Positions 37,332 to 46,386 are shown, numbered from the stretch's first letter. The stretch: DNA of 52,897 nt from Cyclobacteriaceae bacterium (GCA_015488485.1 WFNR01000085.1:1-52897); one strand, 5' to 3'. Notes: a model not told the origin generated them from the sequence alone. Made by a program: numbers and translations.

Positions 37332-38732
37332 ATGGATATAGGTAAAGCGCTGGAAAGCGCCATGATCTGGTTTGGCGATGCCATGTGGGGTACGCCCTTG
37401 CTGGTATTGCTGCTGGGTGGCGGTATTTATTTTTTCTTTTATTCGCGCTTTGTCCAGTTTAAGCATTTCGGCCATGCCATCAACGTGTTGTTGGGGCGTT
37501 ATGACAATCCCGAAGAAAAAGGCGAGATCAACCACTATGAGGCGCTTTCTACCCATTTGGCGGCTACTGTAGGTATGGGCAATATCAGCGGGGTGGCGGT
37601 GGCTATCCTGACGGGCGGCCCGGGTGCCATCTTCTGGATGTGGGTGAGCGCCTTTTTCGGTATGGCTACCAAGTATTTTACCTGCAGCCTGGCTATCATG
37701 TACCGCGGCAAAGACTCCTGTGGTCAGTTGCAGGGCGGCCCCATGTATGTAATACGCGAAGGACTACACCATTCCTGGCATTGGTTGGCAATATTGTTTA
37801 GTGTGGCCGGCATGATAGGGGTACTGCCCATTTTCCAGGCCAACCAGCTTACCCAGGTTATCCATGATGTAATGCTGGCACCTTTTGGTTTGGGCGATGC
37901 TTATTATCGTTCGGAGTGGCTGAGTTTTCGTATATCCGATCTGATGACCGGGCTGGTGCTTACTGCCCTGGTGGCTTCCATTATCTTCGGGGGTATCAAG
38001 CGTATCGGCACGGTAGCCGGCAAGCTGGTACCGGTGATGGTAATCGTTTATTTTATCACAGTGCTGGTGATAATCTTCTTGCATATCGAGCATGTGCCGA
38101 CCATGTTCAAGCTGATATTTACCGATGCTTTTACCGGTGATGCTGTGGTGGGCGGTGCGGTAGGTTCGGTTATCCTGATTGGCGCCAAGCGGGCGGCTTT
38201 CTCCAACGAGGCGGGCATCGGTACGGCCCCGATGGCACATGGAGCTGCCAAAACCGATGAACCGGTGCGTGAAGGCCTGGTAGCCATGATTGGCCCGGCT
38301 ATCGATACCCTGCTGGTTTGTACGCTTACCGCGCTGGCTATCCTCATTACCGACTCCTGGCTTACTACCTCCAAAGAGGGGGTATCGGTTACCTTACAGG
38401 CCTTCAATGCCGGGGTGCCCTATGGTGGTTATATCCTGGCGCTGTGTGCGGCTATTTTTGCCCTTACCTCGCTCTTTTCCTTGTCTTATTATGGCGAAAA
38501 ATGCTACGCCTACCTGTTTGGTGCGGAGCGCAAAAAACAGTATCTGCTAATTTATGTAGCCAGTATTATTCTGGGCTCGGTGGCCTCGTTGAAAGCAATT
38601 ATCAGCCTGATAGACGGCATGTATGCCACCATGGCTATTCCTACGGTCATTTCAGCCGTGTTGCTTTCGCCCAAAGTAATGGCTGAGACCAGGCGCTATT
38701 TTGCCCGTATGAAGGAAAGGGGCAGGGCTTAG
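37332..38732 (+). CDS. Sodium:alanine (AGCS family) symporter
   Basis: A 466-aa inner-membrane carrier of the alanine/glycine:cation symporter family. Signatures include GTPLLVLLLGGGIYFFFYSR near the N-terminus, LAATVGMGNISGVAVAILTG, YRGKDSCGQLQGGPMYVI and AAFSNEAGIGTAPMAHGAAK, with about eleven helices. It imports alanine and/or glycine with sodium. It stands alone behind its own full promoter. Related proteins differ in substrate, so alanine is the family default. Confidence 0.92.
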   Translation: MDIGKALESAMIWFGDAMWGTPLLVLLLGGGIYFFFYSRFVQFKHFGHAINVLLGRYDNPEEKGEINHYEALSTHLAATVGMGNISGVAVAILTGGPGAIFWMWVSAFFGMATKYFTCSLAIMYRGKDSCGQLQGGPMYVIREGLHHSWHWLAILFSVAGMIGVLPIFQANQLTQVIHDVMLAPFGLGDAYYRSEWLSFRISDLMTGLVLTALVASIIFGGIKRIGTVAGKLVPVMVIVYFITVLVIIFLHIEHVPTMFKLIFTDAFTGDAVVGGAVGSVILIGAKRAAFSNEAGIGTAPMAHGAAKTDEPVREGLVAMIGPAIDTLLVCTLTALAILITDSWLTTSKEGVSVTLQAFNAGVPYGGYILALCAAIFALTSLFSLSYYGEKCYAYLFGAERKKQYLLIYVASIILGSVASLKAIISLIDGMYATMAIPTVISAVLLSPKVMAETRRYFARMKERGRA

Positions 38733-38855
38733 GTAAGCAGTAAACCAATAATCAAAAAGGACATTGGTATATTTTTATCAACTGTTCGGCTATCAGAATT
38801 TCAAGTAAACCAGCACATTTCCGGCATGCCAATCGTATTTTAGCACCACGTACTC

Positions 38856-39500
38856 ATGAAAAGGACAATACTTCTGGGAGTTCTGCTGCTGTGGCTTAAG
38901 CCCTTGCTGGCGCAGGAAACAGGCCCCATAGCCACCGAGCGCCCCACACAATCAATCGGTTCGCTGGTGCTGCCGACCAATAGCTTCCAATTCGAGCAGG
39001 GTTTTACCTATGCCAGCGATACCCTGGTGCTGGACGGTTTCTTTCGCCTGGCTATTTCCAATCTGGGTGAAATCCGGCTGTTGACTTTCTATGATTCTCC
39101 AAAAGTGATTGTGGGCGCCAAGGTTAAACTTCTGAAAATGAAAAATTACCGCCCCGGTCTGGCTATTAAGGCTGATCTGACTGCCGGCCGGCTTACGGAT
39201 GTGCGTTTTGTAGTAATGCAAAAAATCAGCGACCGCCTGCTTACCACTGTCAATATCGGCTATACCTCATTCACCGGTAAGTATTATGCGGTGGCCGCCC
39301 TGTTCTATGCTTTCGGTCGGGGTTTTAGTGTATATGGCGAAGGTTTTTTGCATGGCAACTATGTGCAGCTCAACAGCGGTATTATGTGGGCGTTTAACCC
39401 CGAGACGCAGATAGACCTTAGTGTAGGTCTGCTTGACTTGCGCACAGCCTATATCAACTTCGGCTTTGCCCGCAGGTTTAAATACCGCAAACAGCAATAA
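38856..39500 (+). CDS. Outer-membrane beta-barrel protein, MetA_phenol-like transporter family
   Basis: A 214-aa exported protein. Signal peptide MKRTILLGVLLLWLKPLLAQ; the mature start TERPTQSIGSLVLPTNSFQF is typical of the barrel family labelled transporter/MetA-pathway of phenol degradation, very common in Bacteroidota. Alternating polar/aromatic strands continue to the end (GFSVYGEGFLHGNYVQ, QIDLSVGLLDL, INFGFARRF). Despite the family label there is no real evidence of a role in phenol metabolism. Function unknown; it may simply be a small porin-like barrel. It lies 69 bp before the OmpA gene, which has its own -7 box. Confidence 0.7.
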   Translation: MKRTILLGVLLLWLKPLLAQETGPIATERPTQSIGSLVLPTNSFQFEQGFTYASDTLVLDGFFRLAISNLGEIRLLTFYDSPKVIVGAKVKLLKMKNYRPGLAIKADLTAGRLTDVRFVVMQKISDRLLTTVNIGYTSFTGKYYAVAALFYAFGRGFSVYGEGFLHGNYVQLNSGIMWAFNPETQIDLSVGLLDLRTAYINFGFARRFKYRKQQ

Positions 39501-39554
39501 CCGTCCACTCCGATAAGAATTTATCACCACTGGCGTTTTGATGACGGCAAGCAT

Positions 39555-39562
39555 TAACTTTG
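39555..39562 (+). promoter_or_regulatory. -7 box of the OmpA-family gene
   Basis: TAACTTTG, an exact TAnnTTTG match seven bases before the ATG at 39570, implying a very short leader. Confidence 0.45.
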
Positions 39563-39569
39563 CAGCACG

Positions 39570-41168
39570 ATGATAAGGGCTATACGATCATATTTTTTAC
39601 TGTTTGTTTTAGTGGTACCGGCCACCTTGCCGGCTGCGGCTCAAGCTGATTTTAAAGATATGAGCACGGTAAACTCCTATGCCGATGAGCAACTGCCTTT
39701 TCTGACAAACGATGGCCGCACCTTGATTTTTACCAGAGGGCACCACCGCCAAAATGCCGGAGGTAAGGCCGATGCCGGAGATATCTGGTACAGCCAGTTT
39801 AGCGATTCGGCCGGTTGGAGCGTGCCGCAACGCCTGCCGGCCGTGCTCAACAACCAGTTTTATAACGGGGCCTTTGCCTATCGGGCCAATAGGCTCTGGG
39901 TGTTCGGTATTTACCGCAATGGCGCGGCCCCGCTACCCGGGGTGTCGGTAAGTACGGTCCTCGCCTGGCCGCAGCGCTGGTCGCCCCCGCAAAGTATGCC
40001 CGTTACCTATTTTCGCAACTTGTCGGCCAACAACGGCAACTGCCTGTCGGCTGACGGTACCATTATGATCCTTTCGCTGGAGTCATTCAAAAGCCGTGGT
40101 GCGGAAGACCTGTATGTGAGCTTTTGGCAGGCCGACCAACAAAAGTGGAGTGAGCCGCTCAACCTGGGTGATGACATCAATACGCCTTTGCAGGAGTTGA
40201 CGCCTTACCTGGCCCCCGATAACAAAACCTTGTTTTTTGCCTCCAACGGCCATGGCGGCTTCGGCAGCCGTGACATCTTCGTAGCCCAGCGCCTTGATGA
40301 TAGCTGGACACACTGGACCGCCCCGCGCAATCTGGGCGCTGCGATAAACACCGAAGGAGCCGAAATGGGCTACCGCTATTACCCCGATCTGGAGCTGGCT
40401 GTTTACACTTCCACCAAAAACAGCGATGGTTATGGCGATATTCGCCTGGTGGATGTGAAGCCCGAAGAAATGAATGCTGTGCTGGAAGATGAATTGGTAG
40501 CTACGCCAGTGGCTGAAAAAGATACGGTGAAGCTGGTTGTGCAGCAACCCCTGCCGGAAGAAAACATCCTGCAGCTAAAAGGTAAAATAACCGATAAAAC
40601 CACCGGCAAGGCCGTGCTGGCGCGTGTGCGCATTAAAGATGAGAACGGCTATGTGGGCGAGCATTTCAACGATTCAACCTATGCTTTTACCGTGCCCTCG
40701 AAGCATAATTATGTCTTGCAGGTAGATGCCGATGGCTATGTGAGCCGCAACCTGGAATTACAACTTGTCACTAATGAAGCACAAGTGGTAGTGCATGATG
40801 TGGCGTTGGAGCCTATTAAGGTAGGCAAGACCATTAAGCTGGAAAATGTACTTTTCAAGCGCGGTACAGCCGAGTTTTTGCCATCCTCATACGATGAACT
40901 GGACCTGGTAGCCGAAATGATGCTCAATAACCCCAATATGGAGATCGAGCTGGCCGGCCATACCGACAATGTAGGCGTGCCACAACTCAACCTGCGCCTT
41001 AGTCAGGACAGGGTGAATGCGGTAATCGACTACCTGGTGCAAAAAGGGGTGGAGCGTAGCCGCCTCTCCGGCAAAGGATATGGTGGCAGCCGGCCGGTAG
41101 CCTCCAATGCTACCGAAGCCACCCGCAGGCTCAACAGACGGGTGGAGTTTACCATTGTGAAACAATAG
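39570..41168 (+). CDS. OmpA-family protein with PD40 propeller and CarboxypepD-like domain
   Basis: A 532-aa envelope protein. Signal peptide (MIRAIRSYFLLFVLVVPATL). A PD40/WD40-like propeller (about 40-310) has TNDGRTLIFTRGH, SADGTIMILSLES, APDNKTLFFASNGHGGFGSR and SFYTSTKNSDGYGDIR-type blades. A carboxypeptidase-regulatory-like domain follows (about 335-410, LKGKITDKTTGKAVLARVRI). The OmpA C-terminal peptidoglycan-binding domain spans about 420-532: VLFKRGTAEFLPSSYDELD, ELAGHTDNVGVPQLNLRLSQ, RLNRRVEFTIVK. This architecture is frequent in Bacteroidota and is thought to link the outer membrane to peptidoglycan; some members assist gliding or secretion. Confidence 0.88.
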   Translation: MIRAIRSYFLLFVLVVPATLPAAAQADFKDMSTVNSYADEQLPFLTNDGRTLIFTRGHHRQNAGGKADAGDIWYSQFSDSAGWSVPQRLPAVLNNQFYNGAFAYRANRLWVFGIYRNGAAPLPGVSVSTVLAWPQRWSPPQSMPVTYFRNLSANNGNCLSADGTIMILSLESFKSRGAEDLYVSFWQADQQKWSEPLNLGDDINTPLQELTPYLAPDNKTLFFASNGHGGFGSRDIFVAQRLDDSWTHWTAPRNLGAAINTEGAEMGYRYYPDLELAVYTSTKNSDGYGDIRLVDVKPEEMNAVLEDELVATPVAEKDTVKLVVQQPLPEENILQLKGKITDKTTGKAVLARVRIKDENGYVGEHFNDSTYAFTVPSKHNYVLQVDADGYVSRNLELQLVTNEAQVVVHDVALEPIKVGKTIKLENVLFKRGTAEFLPSSYDELDLVAEMMLNNPNMEIELAGHTDNVGVPQLNLRLSQDRVNAVIDYLVQKGVERSRLSGKGYGGSRPVASNATEATRRLNRRVEFTIVKQ

Positions 41169-41280
41169 GACTGTTTTTTGTCAATCTGCTTATCTGTACA
41201 CTTATTGCATATTTTGCCACCTCCTTTAAGCCGGCAACAAACTAGCTGTTTTTAGCTGTAATGGAGTCCTTTCTTGTCCT

Positions 41281-41407
41281 GCCTGAATTGGCTGATCTGG
41301 CTGTTCTGCCTGTTCTGGCTGAGGCTCCCGAAGCCAGGCTCCCGAAGCCAGGCTCTCGAAGGCAGTTGACTGTGCTGGCTGAGGCTCCCGAAGCCAGGTT
41401 CTCGAAG
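41281..41407. repeat. Composite tandem array, second copy: 9-bp and 14-bp units
   Basis: Four 9-bp units (GCCTGAATT, GGCTGATCT, GGCTGTTCT, GCCTGTTCT) at 41281-41316, then 14-bp units GGCTCCCGAAGCCA (41323, 41337), GGCTCTCGAAGGCA (41351), a spacer, GGCTCCCGAAGCCA (41383) and a partial GGTTCTCGAAG. The unit sequences and their order match 7914-8002. Confidence 0.9.
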
Positions 41408-41700
41408 AAAACAAGATATCCCCGGACTTGTTCCGCCCGCCTGACCCCATTCGGGCAGGGGGTCTCTATGGTAGTCCTGCGCTTTGTGCTATAGAACCCG
41501 GCCTGCCTGCCCAAGGCAGGTACGGAGGCGGGGGGGATGCTTTTGGCTTCGAGCCTACCCGCGGTACGCAGGCTTCGAGCTACCAGCCTGTCAGCGGCAG
41601 GCGGGCTTCGAGCTTCCAACTTCTTGCTTTAATCCTTTGTGCCCTCAGCGGTTAAGATAGAAGATTTGAGAAGTATCCGGCTTCAGACATCAAACTGACC
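41408..41700 (+). repeat. Partial, rearranged copy of the interspersed repeat
   Basis: Starts with ATCCCCGGACTTGTTCC and GACCCCATTCGGGCAGGGGG, which match the 52.3-kb copy. It continues with GCCTGCC/GGCAGG palindromes (CCTGCCTGCCCAAGGCAGG), runs of CTTCGAGCTNCC, and CAGCGGTTAAGATAGAAGAT, which match landmarks of the other copies. No gene is supported between the OmpA-family gene and the peroxidase. Confidence 0.7.
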
Positions 41701-41822
41701 CGCATGTCTTCTTATATTCTTCAACAATATCTATCAATTATAAAAAGCTTCTATCCTGGTACTTAGCCTTTTTGCCGTAATCATCGTATTTTTAAGGTTG
41801 GAAAAACAAAACCAATCTGCTT

Positions 41823-42881
41823 ATGAAACGAACACATAACCTGCTTTTAATCTTGTTTATGGCCACAGTGTTGTTAAGCTGTGGTGAAAAGAAGGAAAAA
41901 GAGCAACCGAAATTCATGCAAAAAGAAGCTGTGCCGGGCTTACACAACAAGGCTACGGTATTCTTTCAGCCTTTACCCGAATCAGCTTCCAATGAAGCCA
42001 ATCCGGCTACCGATGCTAAAATCAAGCTCGGTCATGTATTGTACTTCGACAACCGTTTGTCGAAAAACAACACCATTAGTTGCAACTCCTGCCATAACCT
42101 GGCTACCTATGGGGTTGACAACAAGCCTACCTCTCCGGGTGATGCCGGTGAGCTCGGGCCGCGTAATTCACCCACTGTGCTCAATGCTGCCCTGCATATT
42201 GCTCAGTTTTGGGATGGTCGTGAGCCGGATGTGGAGGCGCAGGCCGGAGGGCCTATCCTGAACCCCATTGAAATGGCCATGCCCGATTCCGGTGCCGTGA
42301 TGCAGCGTCTCAAAGGAATCAAAGGTTATCAGGAGCTGTTTAAAGCGGCCTATCCCGATGACGAAGACCCGTTTACCTATCAGAACCTGCGTTATGCGAT
42401 CGGTGCATTTGAACGCCAGTTGCTTACGCCTTCGCGCTTCGATAAGTACCTGGCAGGTGACAAAACCGCTCTTACCGAGGCCGAACAAAAAGGTCTGCAA
42501 ACATTTATAGAAACGGGCTGTATTACCTGCCATACCGGGCCCCTGGTAGGCGGCAACATGTTCCAAAAGCTTGGCCTGTACGGTAGCTATGCCGAACTAA
42601 CCGGGGCTGAAAAGGACGATCTGGGTAAGTATGAAGTAACCGGTAATGAAAATGATAAGTATATTTTCAAGGTTCCTTCTCTGCGAAATGTAGAAAAAAC
42701 CTATCCGTATTTTCATGATGGTGGGGTAGAAAAACTGCAGGACGCTGTGAAGATCATGGCCAAATTGCAGCTCAACAAAGAGCTGACCGATGAACAGGCC
42801 AATTCGATTGTAACCTTCCTGAAATCACTTACCGGTGAAGTGCCGGCTCAGTACAAAGAGGCACCCGACATGCCTATGTAA
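41823..42881 (+). CDS. Dihaem cytochrome c peroxidase lipoprotein (MauG/CcpA family)
   Basis: A 352-aa periplasmic lipoprotein. Lipobox TVLLSCGEKK puts the acylated cysteine at residue 20. Two c-type haem sites: CNSCH (87-91) and CITCH (233-237), the second followed by the family motif FKVPSLRNVEKTYPYFHDGG. Such enzymes reduce hydrogen peroxide with electrons from small cytochromes or carry out MauG-like oxidations; length fits the peroxidase branch. Haem attachment would rely on CcsBA, encoded 10 kb upstream. Followed by a hairpin terminator. Transcribed alone. Confidence 0.93.
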   Translation: MKRTHNLLLILFMATVLLSCGEKKEKEQPKFMQKEAVPGLHNKATVFFQPLPESASNEANPATDAKIKLGHVLYFDNRLSKNNTISCNSCHNLATYGVDNKPTSPGDAGELGPRNSPTVLNAALHIAQFWDGREPDVEAQAGGPILNPIEMAMPDSGAVMQRLKGIKGYQELFKAAYPDDEDPFTYQNLRYAIGAFERQLLTPSRFDKYLAGDKTALTEAEQKGLQTFIETGCITCHTGPLVGGNMFQKLGLYGSYAELTGAEKDDLGKYEVTGNENDKYIFKVPSLRNVEKTYPYFHDGGVEKLQDAVKIMAKLQLNKELTDEQANSIVTFLKSLTGEVPAQYKEAPDMPM

Positions 42882-42905
42882 AGTTTTGTACGGTTAAACA
42901 TTTAA

Positions 42906-42946
42906 TAAAGGGTGGCAAGGTTTATCTTTGCTACCCTTTAATTTTT
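42906..42946 (+). terminator. Terminator of the peroxidase gene, overlapping the bshB1 promoter
   Basis: TAAAGGGTGGCAAGG (42906-42920) pairs with CTTTGCTACCCTTTA (42926-42940), a 15-bp stem with two G-T wobbles and a 5-nt loop, followed by ATTTTT. It begins 24 bp after the peroxidase stop. Confidence 0.75.
42923..42930 (+). promoter_or_regulatory. -7 box of bshB1
   Basis: TATCTTTG, an exact TAnnTTTG match 22 bp before the bshB1 ATG. It lies in the loop and first part of the 3' arm of the upstream gene's terminator hairpin. Confidence 0.6.
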
Positions 42947-42952
42947 GCTGCT

Positions 42953-43669
42953 ATGAAACTGGATATTCTTGCATTTGCCGCCCACCCCGATGATGTGGAG
43001 ATGAGTTGTGGTGCTACTATTGTCAAATACGCCTCACTGGGACGTAAAGTGGGTATAGTGGATTTTACTACCGGCCAGATGGGTACCCGAGGTACCCCTG
43101 AGCTACGCTTGCAGGAGGCGTCCCGCGCTGCTGAAATTATGCAACTGGTTGTACGCGAAAATCTGGGATTTGAAGATATTTTCTTCAAAAATGATATCGA
43201 CCATCAACTGGAAGTGGTAAAGATGATTCGCAAATACCGGCCGGAGATCATTCTGGCCAATGCTCCGCAAGACCGCCATCCCGACCACGGCAGGGCTGCC
43301 GAAATTGTGAAAGCTGCCGTATTCCTGTCTGGCCTTGCCAAACTGGAAACCACACTCGATGGCGAGCCACAGACACCCTACCGTCCGCGTAGTGTATATC
43401 ATTACATTCAAAGCACTATGCTCAAGCCCGATTTCGTGGAGGATGTAAGCGGCTACTGGCAACAACGCCAGGAGGCTATCGCAGCTTTTGCTTCACAGTT
43501 TCACGATCCCAATGGTAATGAGCCCGAAACTTTTATTTCTTCACCCATTTTTTTGCAAATGCTGGATGCCCGTGGAAAGATGCTGGGGCAGTCGATAGGG
43601 GCGGAATATGGCGAGGGCTTTGTGGTAAACCGCAACCTGGGTGTTAACGATATGTTTTCCTTGCGGTAG
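42953..43669 (+). CDS. bshB1: N-acetylglucosaminyl-L-malate deacetylase 1 (bacillithiol synthesis)
   Basis: A 238-aa zinc deacetylase of the LmbE/PIG-L fold that removes the acetyl group from GlcNAc-malate, the second step of bacillithiol synthesis. The metal/catalytic motif AHPDDVEMSCGATIVKY (about residues 10-26) and the second histidine motif DRHPDHGRAAEIV (about 106) are intact. FTTGQMGTRGTPELRLQEA is typical of the BshB1 subgroup rather than general LmbE proteins. The gene has its own promoter; its 3' end is three bases from the convergent glycosyltransferase gene. Confidence 0.93.
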   Translation: MKLDILAFAAHPDDVEMSCGATIVKYASLGRKVGIVDFTTGQMGTRGTPELRLQEASRAAEIMQLVVRENLGFEDIFFKNDIDHQLEVVKMIRKYRPEIILANAPQDRHPDHGRAAEIVKAAVFLSGLAKLETTLDGEPQTPYRPRSVYHYIQSTMLKPDFVEDVSGYWQQRQEAIAAFASQFHDPNGNEPETFISSPIFLQMLDARGKMLGQSIGAEYGEGFVVNRNLGVNDMFSLR

Positions 43670-43672
43670 AAA

Positions 43673-44920
43673 TCAGTTGTCTTTTTCCTGCTGCCGGTAA
43701 AAATACAGCAGTATTTCGGCATCGGCAGGCGGTAATGCTTTATCAGGCCAGCGCAGGCCGGCCAGCCGGTGCGCTTCCTGCACTACCGGCTGATTAGGGT
43801 AGAAATGATCACGCACAAAGTGCAGATATTTGAGTACTTTGAAGCCATCCAGCCAGGCTAGCCAGTTCTTGCTATAGATAGCCAGGGTAGTACTTTGCCG
43901 GTTTATGCGCGCCAGTTCAAGGCTATAGTCCTGTTCCTGCAAAAAAGCCTGCACACTTGCCGGCAGGCTATGTACCAACGATGTCGCTTCGGTTGGCTTA
44001 GCCCGGTAAAATTTTTCTCTTATTAGCAACAGTGCCCCCAGATCGAGAAACGACTGCAGGCTGTAGGTATAATAGGGCCCGGGAGGGTTTTGCAACCATT
44101 GGCGCAGGGCTTTGCCGGTACCGAAAGGCACCCGGTCAGAGGGCCGTGCGGCCGGCCATACCGTAGTGCCGGTAATCTCCGCCACCTCGCCCAGGGGCAT
44201 CAATTTGTGTAGAAAATAGAAATCTTCTCCGGCTTGCCGCTTGTTCATGCCTCCGGCTTTCAGGTAGGCATCTTGTCGTACTACCATGGTGCTACCCACC
44301 GTGTGCCGGGCAAAAGGATAACCGATATGCGCCAGCGCCTGCACATAGTAGCGCAGGTGCAATTCATACTGTACAATACCGCTGCGCAGCCGGCTCTCTT
44401 CGGGTAGCGGATGCTCATAATAAACAACTGCTCCGATGGGTGGTGGGCTGTTGTGGTAAAATGTATCGTAGATGACTGTCAGGTAGTTGGCAGCTACCGT
44501 ACAATCGGCATCCAGGCATACAATTACCCCATCTGGCTTACTCAACTGCTCAAACCTGCGGGCGGCATCATCCATACCGGCCTTGCGTGCCAGGCCTACC
44601 CCGGCAGTTTTGGCCGGCAGTTGCAGGTAGGTGCTGTACAGGGCAAACCAGGGCTTGGCAGTGACTCGCCAGCGCTCCAGGCTATGCAATGTTTGCCGGT
44701 TTTGTTGTTGTACGTCTGCCGGAGCATTTTCGGGCTCATTCACCACTACCAGCACCTCTATCTCTCCGGGAGGTGGGGTGCAGGCAAGCAGGCTATCAAG
44801 GGTAGGCAGTATGTCGGGCTCATTATAGCAGGGTATCACCACCACCATACTCAGCCCCTTTGCTGGCGCTTTGCCGATAAGGGGCTGCGCAAAGGCATAA
44901 CGCTCAAAATACCTGTTCAT
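43673..44920 (-). CDS. Glycosyltransferase family 2, acceptor unknown
   Basis: A 415-aa GT-A glycosyltransferase. N-terminal block SMVVVIPCYNEPDILPTLDS; nucleotide-sugar DxD site as VIVCLDADCTVAANYLTV (about residue 135); middle acceptor region GEDFYFLHKLMPLG, where the ED-type motif supplies the likely catalytic base (about 232). No membrane helices are evident. It begins six bases after pdxH on the same strand and so is almost certainly cotranscribed with it, although no functional link is apparent. Sugar and acceptor unknown. Confidence 0.82.
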   Translation of the reverse strand: MNRYFERYAFAQPLIGKAPAKGLSMVVVIPCYNEPDILPTLDSLLACTPPPGEIEVLVVVNEPENAPADVQQQNRQTLHSLERWRVTAKPWFALYSTYLQLPAKTAGVGLARKAGMDDAARRFEQLSKPDGVIVCLDADCTVAANYLTVIYDTFYHNSPPPIGAVVYYEHPLPEESRLRSGIVQYELHLRYYVQALAHIGYPFARHTVGSTMVVRQDAYLKAGGMNKRQAGEDFYFLHKLMPLGEVAEITGTTVWPAARPSDRVPFGTGKALRQWLQNPPGPYYTYSLQSFLDLGALLLIREKFYRAKPTEATSLVHSLPASVQAFLQEQDYSLELARINRQSTTLAIYSKNWLAWLDGFKVLKYLHFVRDHFYPNQPVVQEAHRLAGLRWPDKALPPADAEILLYFYRQQEKDN

Positions 44921-44926
44921 GTTAAT

Positions 44927-45568
44927 CTATGGCGACAACCGTTCGATCTGCCAGCTACTGCCGCTGTGGGTAAAGCGGATGCGGTCGTGCAGGCGGCTGG
45001 GGCGACCCTGCCAGAATTCAATCATTTCGGGTTGCAGGGCATATCCACCCCAGAAAGGCGGCCGGGTAACGGTGCGACCGGCATTTTTCAGGCTGTATTC
45101 GGCAAATTTGCGCACCAGGTAAAAACGCGAAGGTATCGGATCGCTTTGGTGCGATATCCACGCCCCGATGCGGCTCTTCAATGGCCGGGTCATAAAGTAG
45201 GCATCCGATTCGGCCGCGCTGCACTTGCTCACCGGCCCGCTGATGCGCACCTGACGCTCCAGCCCCTGCCAGAAAAAAGTAAGACTGGCATATGGGTTTG
45301 CCGCCAGATCACGGCCCTTTTTGCTGTTGTAGTTGGTGAAAAACTTAAACTTGCCGTCCTCCAGACCTTTGAGCAGCACGATGCGGGCATCGGGCCGGCC
45401 GTCAGCACCTACGGTGGACAGTGTCATGGCATTAGGCTCGGGCAATTGCGCATGCAGGGCCTCGTCAAACCATTTTTCAAAAAAAGCCAGTGGGTCGGAG
45501 CCTACTTCTTTTTCGTTGAGGTATTGTCCTGCATAGTCGCGCCTTATTTGGGAGATGTCTTGTTCCAT
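44927..45568 (-). CDS. pdxH: Pyridoxamine/pyridoxine 5'-phosphate oxidase
   Basis: A 213-aa FMN enzyme that oxidises PNP or PMP to pyridoxal 5'-phosphate. Signatures: FEKWFDEALHAQLPEPNAMT, GRPDARIVLLKGLEDGKF for FMN contact, FFTNYNSKKGRDLAANPYAS, and the C-terminal WGGYALQPEMIEFWQGRPSR ending RFTHSGSSWQIERLSP. The ATG at 45568 is preferred over the upstream TTG at 45583 because an exact -7 box (45581-45588) overlaps that TTG. PLP supply is relevant to tpl and other enzymes here, but there is no physical linkage. First gene of a two-gene unit with the glycosyltransferase. Confidence 0.95.
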   Translation of the reverse strand: MEQDISQIRRDYAGQYLNEKEVGSDPLAFFEKWFDEALHAQLPEPNAMTLSTVGADGRPDARIVLLKGLEDGKFKFFTNYNSKKGRDLAANPYASLTFFWQGLERQVRISGPVSKCSAAESDAYFMTRPLKSRIGAWISHQSDPIPSRFYLVRKFAEYSLKNAGRTVTRPPFWGGYALQPEMIEFWQGRPSRLHDRIRFTHSGSSWQIERLSP

Positions 45569-45580
45569 AGCTGCCTGCTG

Positions 45581-45588
45581 CAAAAGTA
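45581..45588 (-). promoter_or_regulatory. -7 box of pdxH
   Basis: TACTTTTG on the minus strand, an exact TAnnTTTG match, 12 bp upstream of the chosen ATG. Confidence 0.55.
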
Positions 45589-45748
45589 GCGTTTATGCTG
45601 TTTTTGCAGCAGTGCCGTTTATATTATTCTTTTGCCCCTGATAAAATACGTGCCTTACAACCCTAAGAGAATATTTGCCGTTATTTTTATAAATGATTAC
45701 ATTTCACAAGAGTTTGGCAAATTGTGTTGAATAAAAATTACGATTGTT

Positions 45749-46336
45749 ATGGCTGACAGTATTTTTTTTAAGTACAAAAGCGATATAGAGCCTGCCGATG
45801 GCAGTATTCTGGTATCGGAGCCTCACCTGCCCGATATCAATTTCGATCGTACCGTAGTGTTGCTTTGCCGGCACAACAACCAGGAAGGTAGTTTTGGTTT
45901 TGTGCTCAATAAACAATCGAATGTGCTGCTGGAAGATGTGCTAAAGGATGCCAAGGGTATAAAAATACCTGTTTTTATCGGTGGACCGGTAGAGCAAAAC
46001 ACCCTGCATTTTATTCATAATGACGACACCCTGACTGATTCGCAGTTTGTAGCCAAAGACCTGTACTGGGGTGGCGACTTTGGCCTGCTACTTAGCTGGC
46101 TGCGTGAAGGCCTGCTGCATGAAGACAATGTAAAAATATTTCTGGGATATTCAGGGTGGTCGCCCGGTCAGCTTCAGGATGAGATAGAGCAGAACTCCTG
46201 GATGGTGTTCAATCCGGAAGATCATGAATTTGTATTTAAAATAGCCTCACAGGAAATGTGGCAACGGGTGCTGCAGGAGCGTGGCGGTCGCTACAAGATG
46301 TATGCGAAATATCCCGTTGACCCAAGACTTAATTGA
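45749..46336 (+). CDS. YqgE/AlgH family protein
   Basis: A 195-aa cytoplasmic protein of the UPF0301 (YqgE/AlgH) family, recognised by GSILVSEPHLPDINFDRTVV, GSFGFVLNKQSN, VFIGGPVEQNTLHFIH and the C-terminal FLGYSGWSPGQLQDEIEQNS. The family is widespread; AlgH was linked to alginate regulation in Pseudomonas, but its biochemical role is unsettled. It is divergent from pdxH and 50 bp upstream of the DUF349 gene, which has its own -7 box. Confidence 0.93.
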   Translation: MADSIFFKYKSDIEPADGSILVSEPHLPDINFDRTVVLLCRHNNQEGSFGFVLNKQSNVLLEDVLKDAKGIKIPVFIGGPVEQNTLHFIHNDDTLTDSQFVAKDLYWGGDFGLLLSWLREGLLHEDNVKIFLGYSGWSPGQLQDEIEQNSWMVFNPEDHEFVFKIASQEMWQRVLQERGGRYKMYAKYPVDPRLN

Positions 46337-46349
46337 GGTAAAGATTAAT

Positions 46350-46357
46350 TATGTTTG
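46350..46357 (+). promoter_or_regulatory. -7 box of the DUF349 gene
   Basis: TATGTTTG, an exact TAnnTTTG match 29 bp before the ATG at 46387. Confidence 0.45.
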
Positions 46358-46386
46358 CCTAAATTTTAGGTAGTAAAGCAAGAAGA

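Noticed and set aside
38856-39500. Linking the MetA_phenol-family barrel to the tyrosine phenol-lyase as a phenol pathway
   Set aside because: The family name is historical, the genes are 22 kb apart and on no shared operon, and these barrels are common in Bacteroidota.
44411-45589. A 392-codon plus-strand frame opposite pdxH and the glycosyltransferase
   Set aside because: Antisense shadow spanning two well-identified genes and their junction; no domain.
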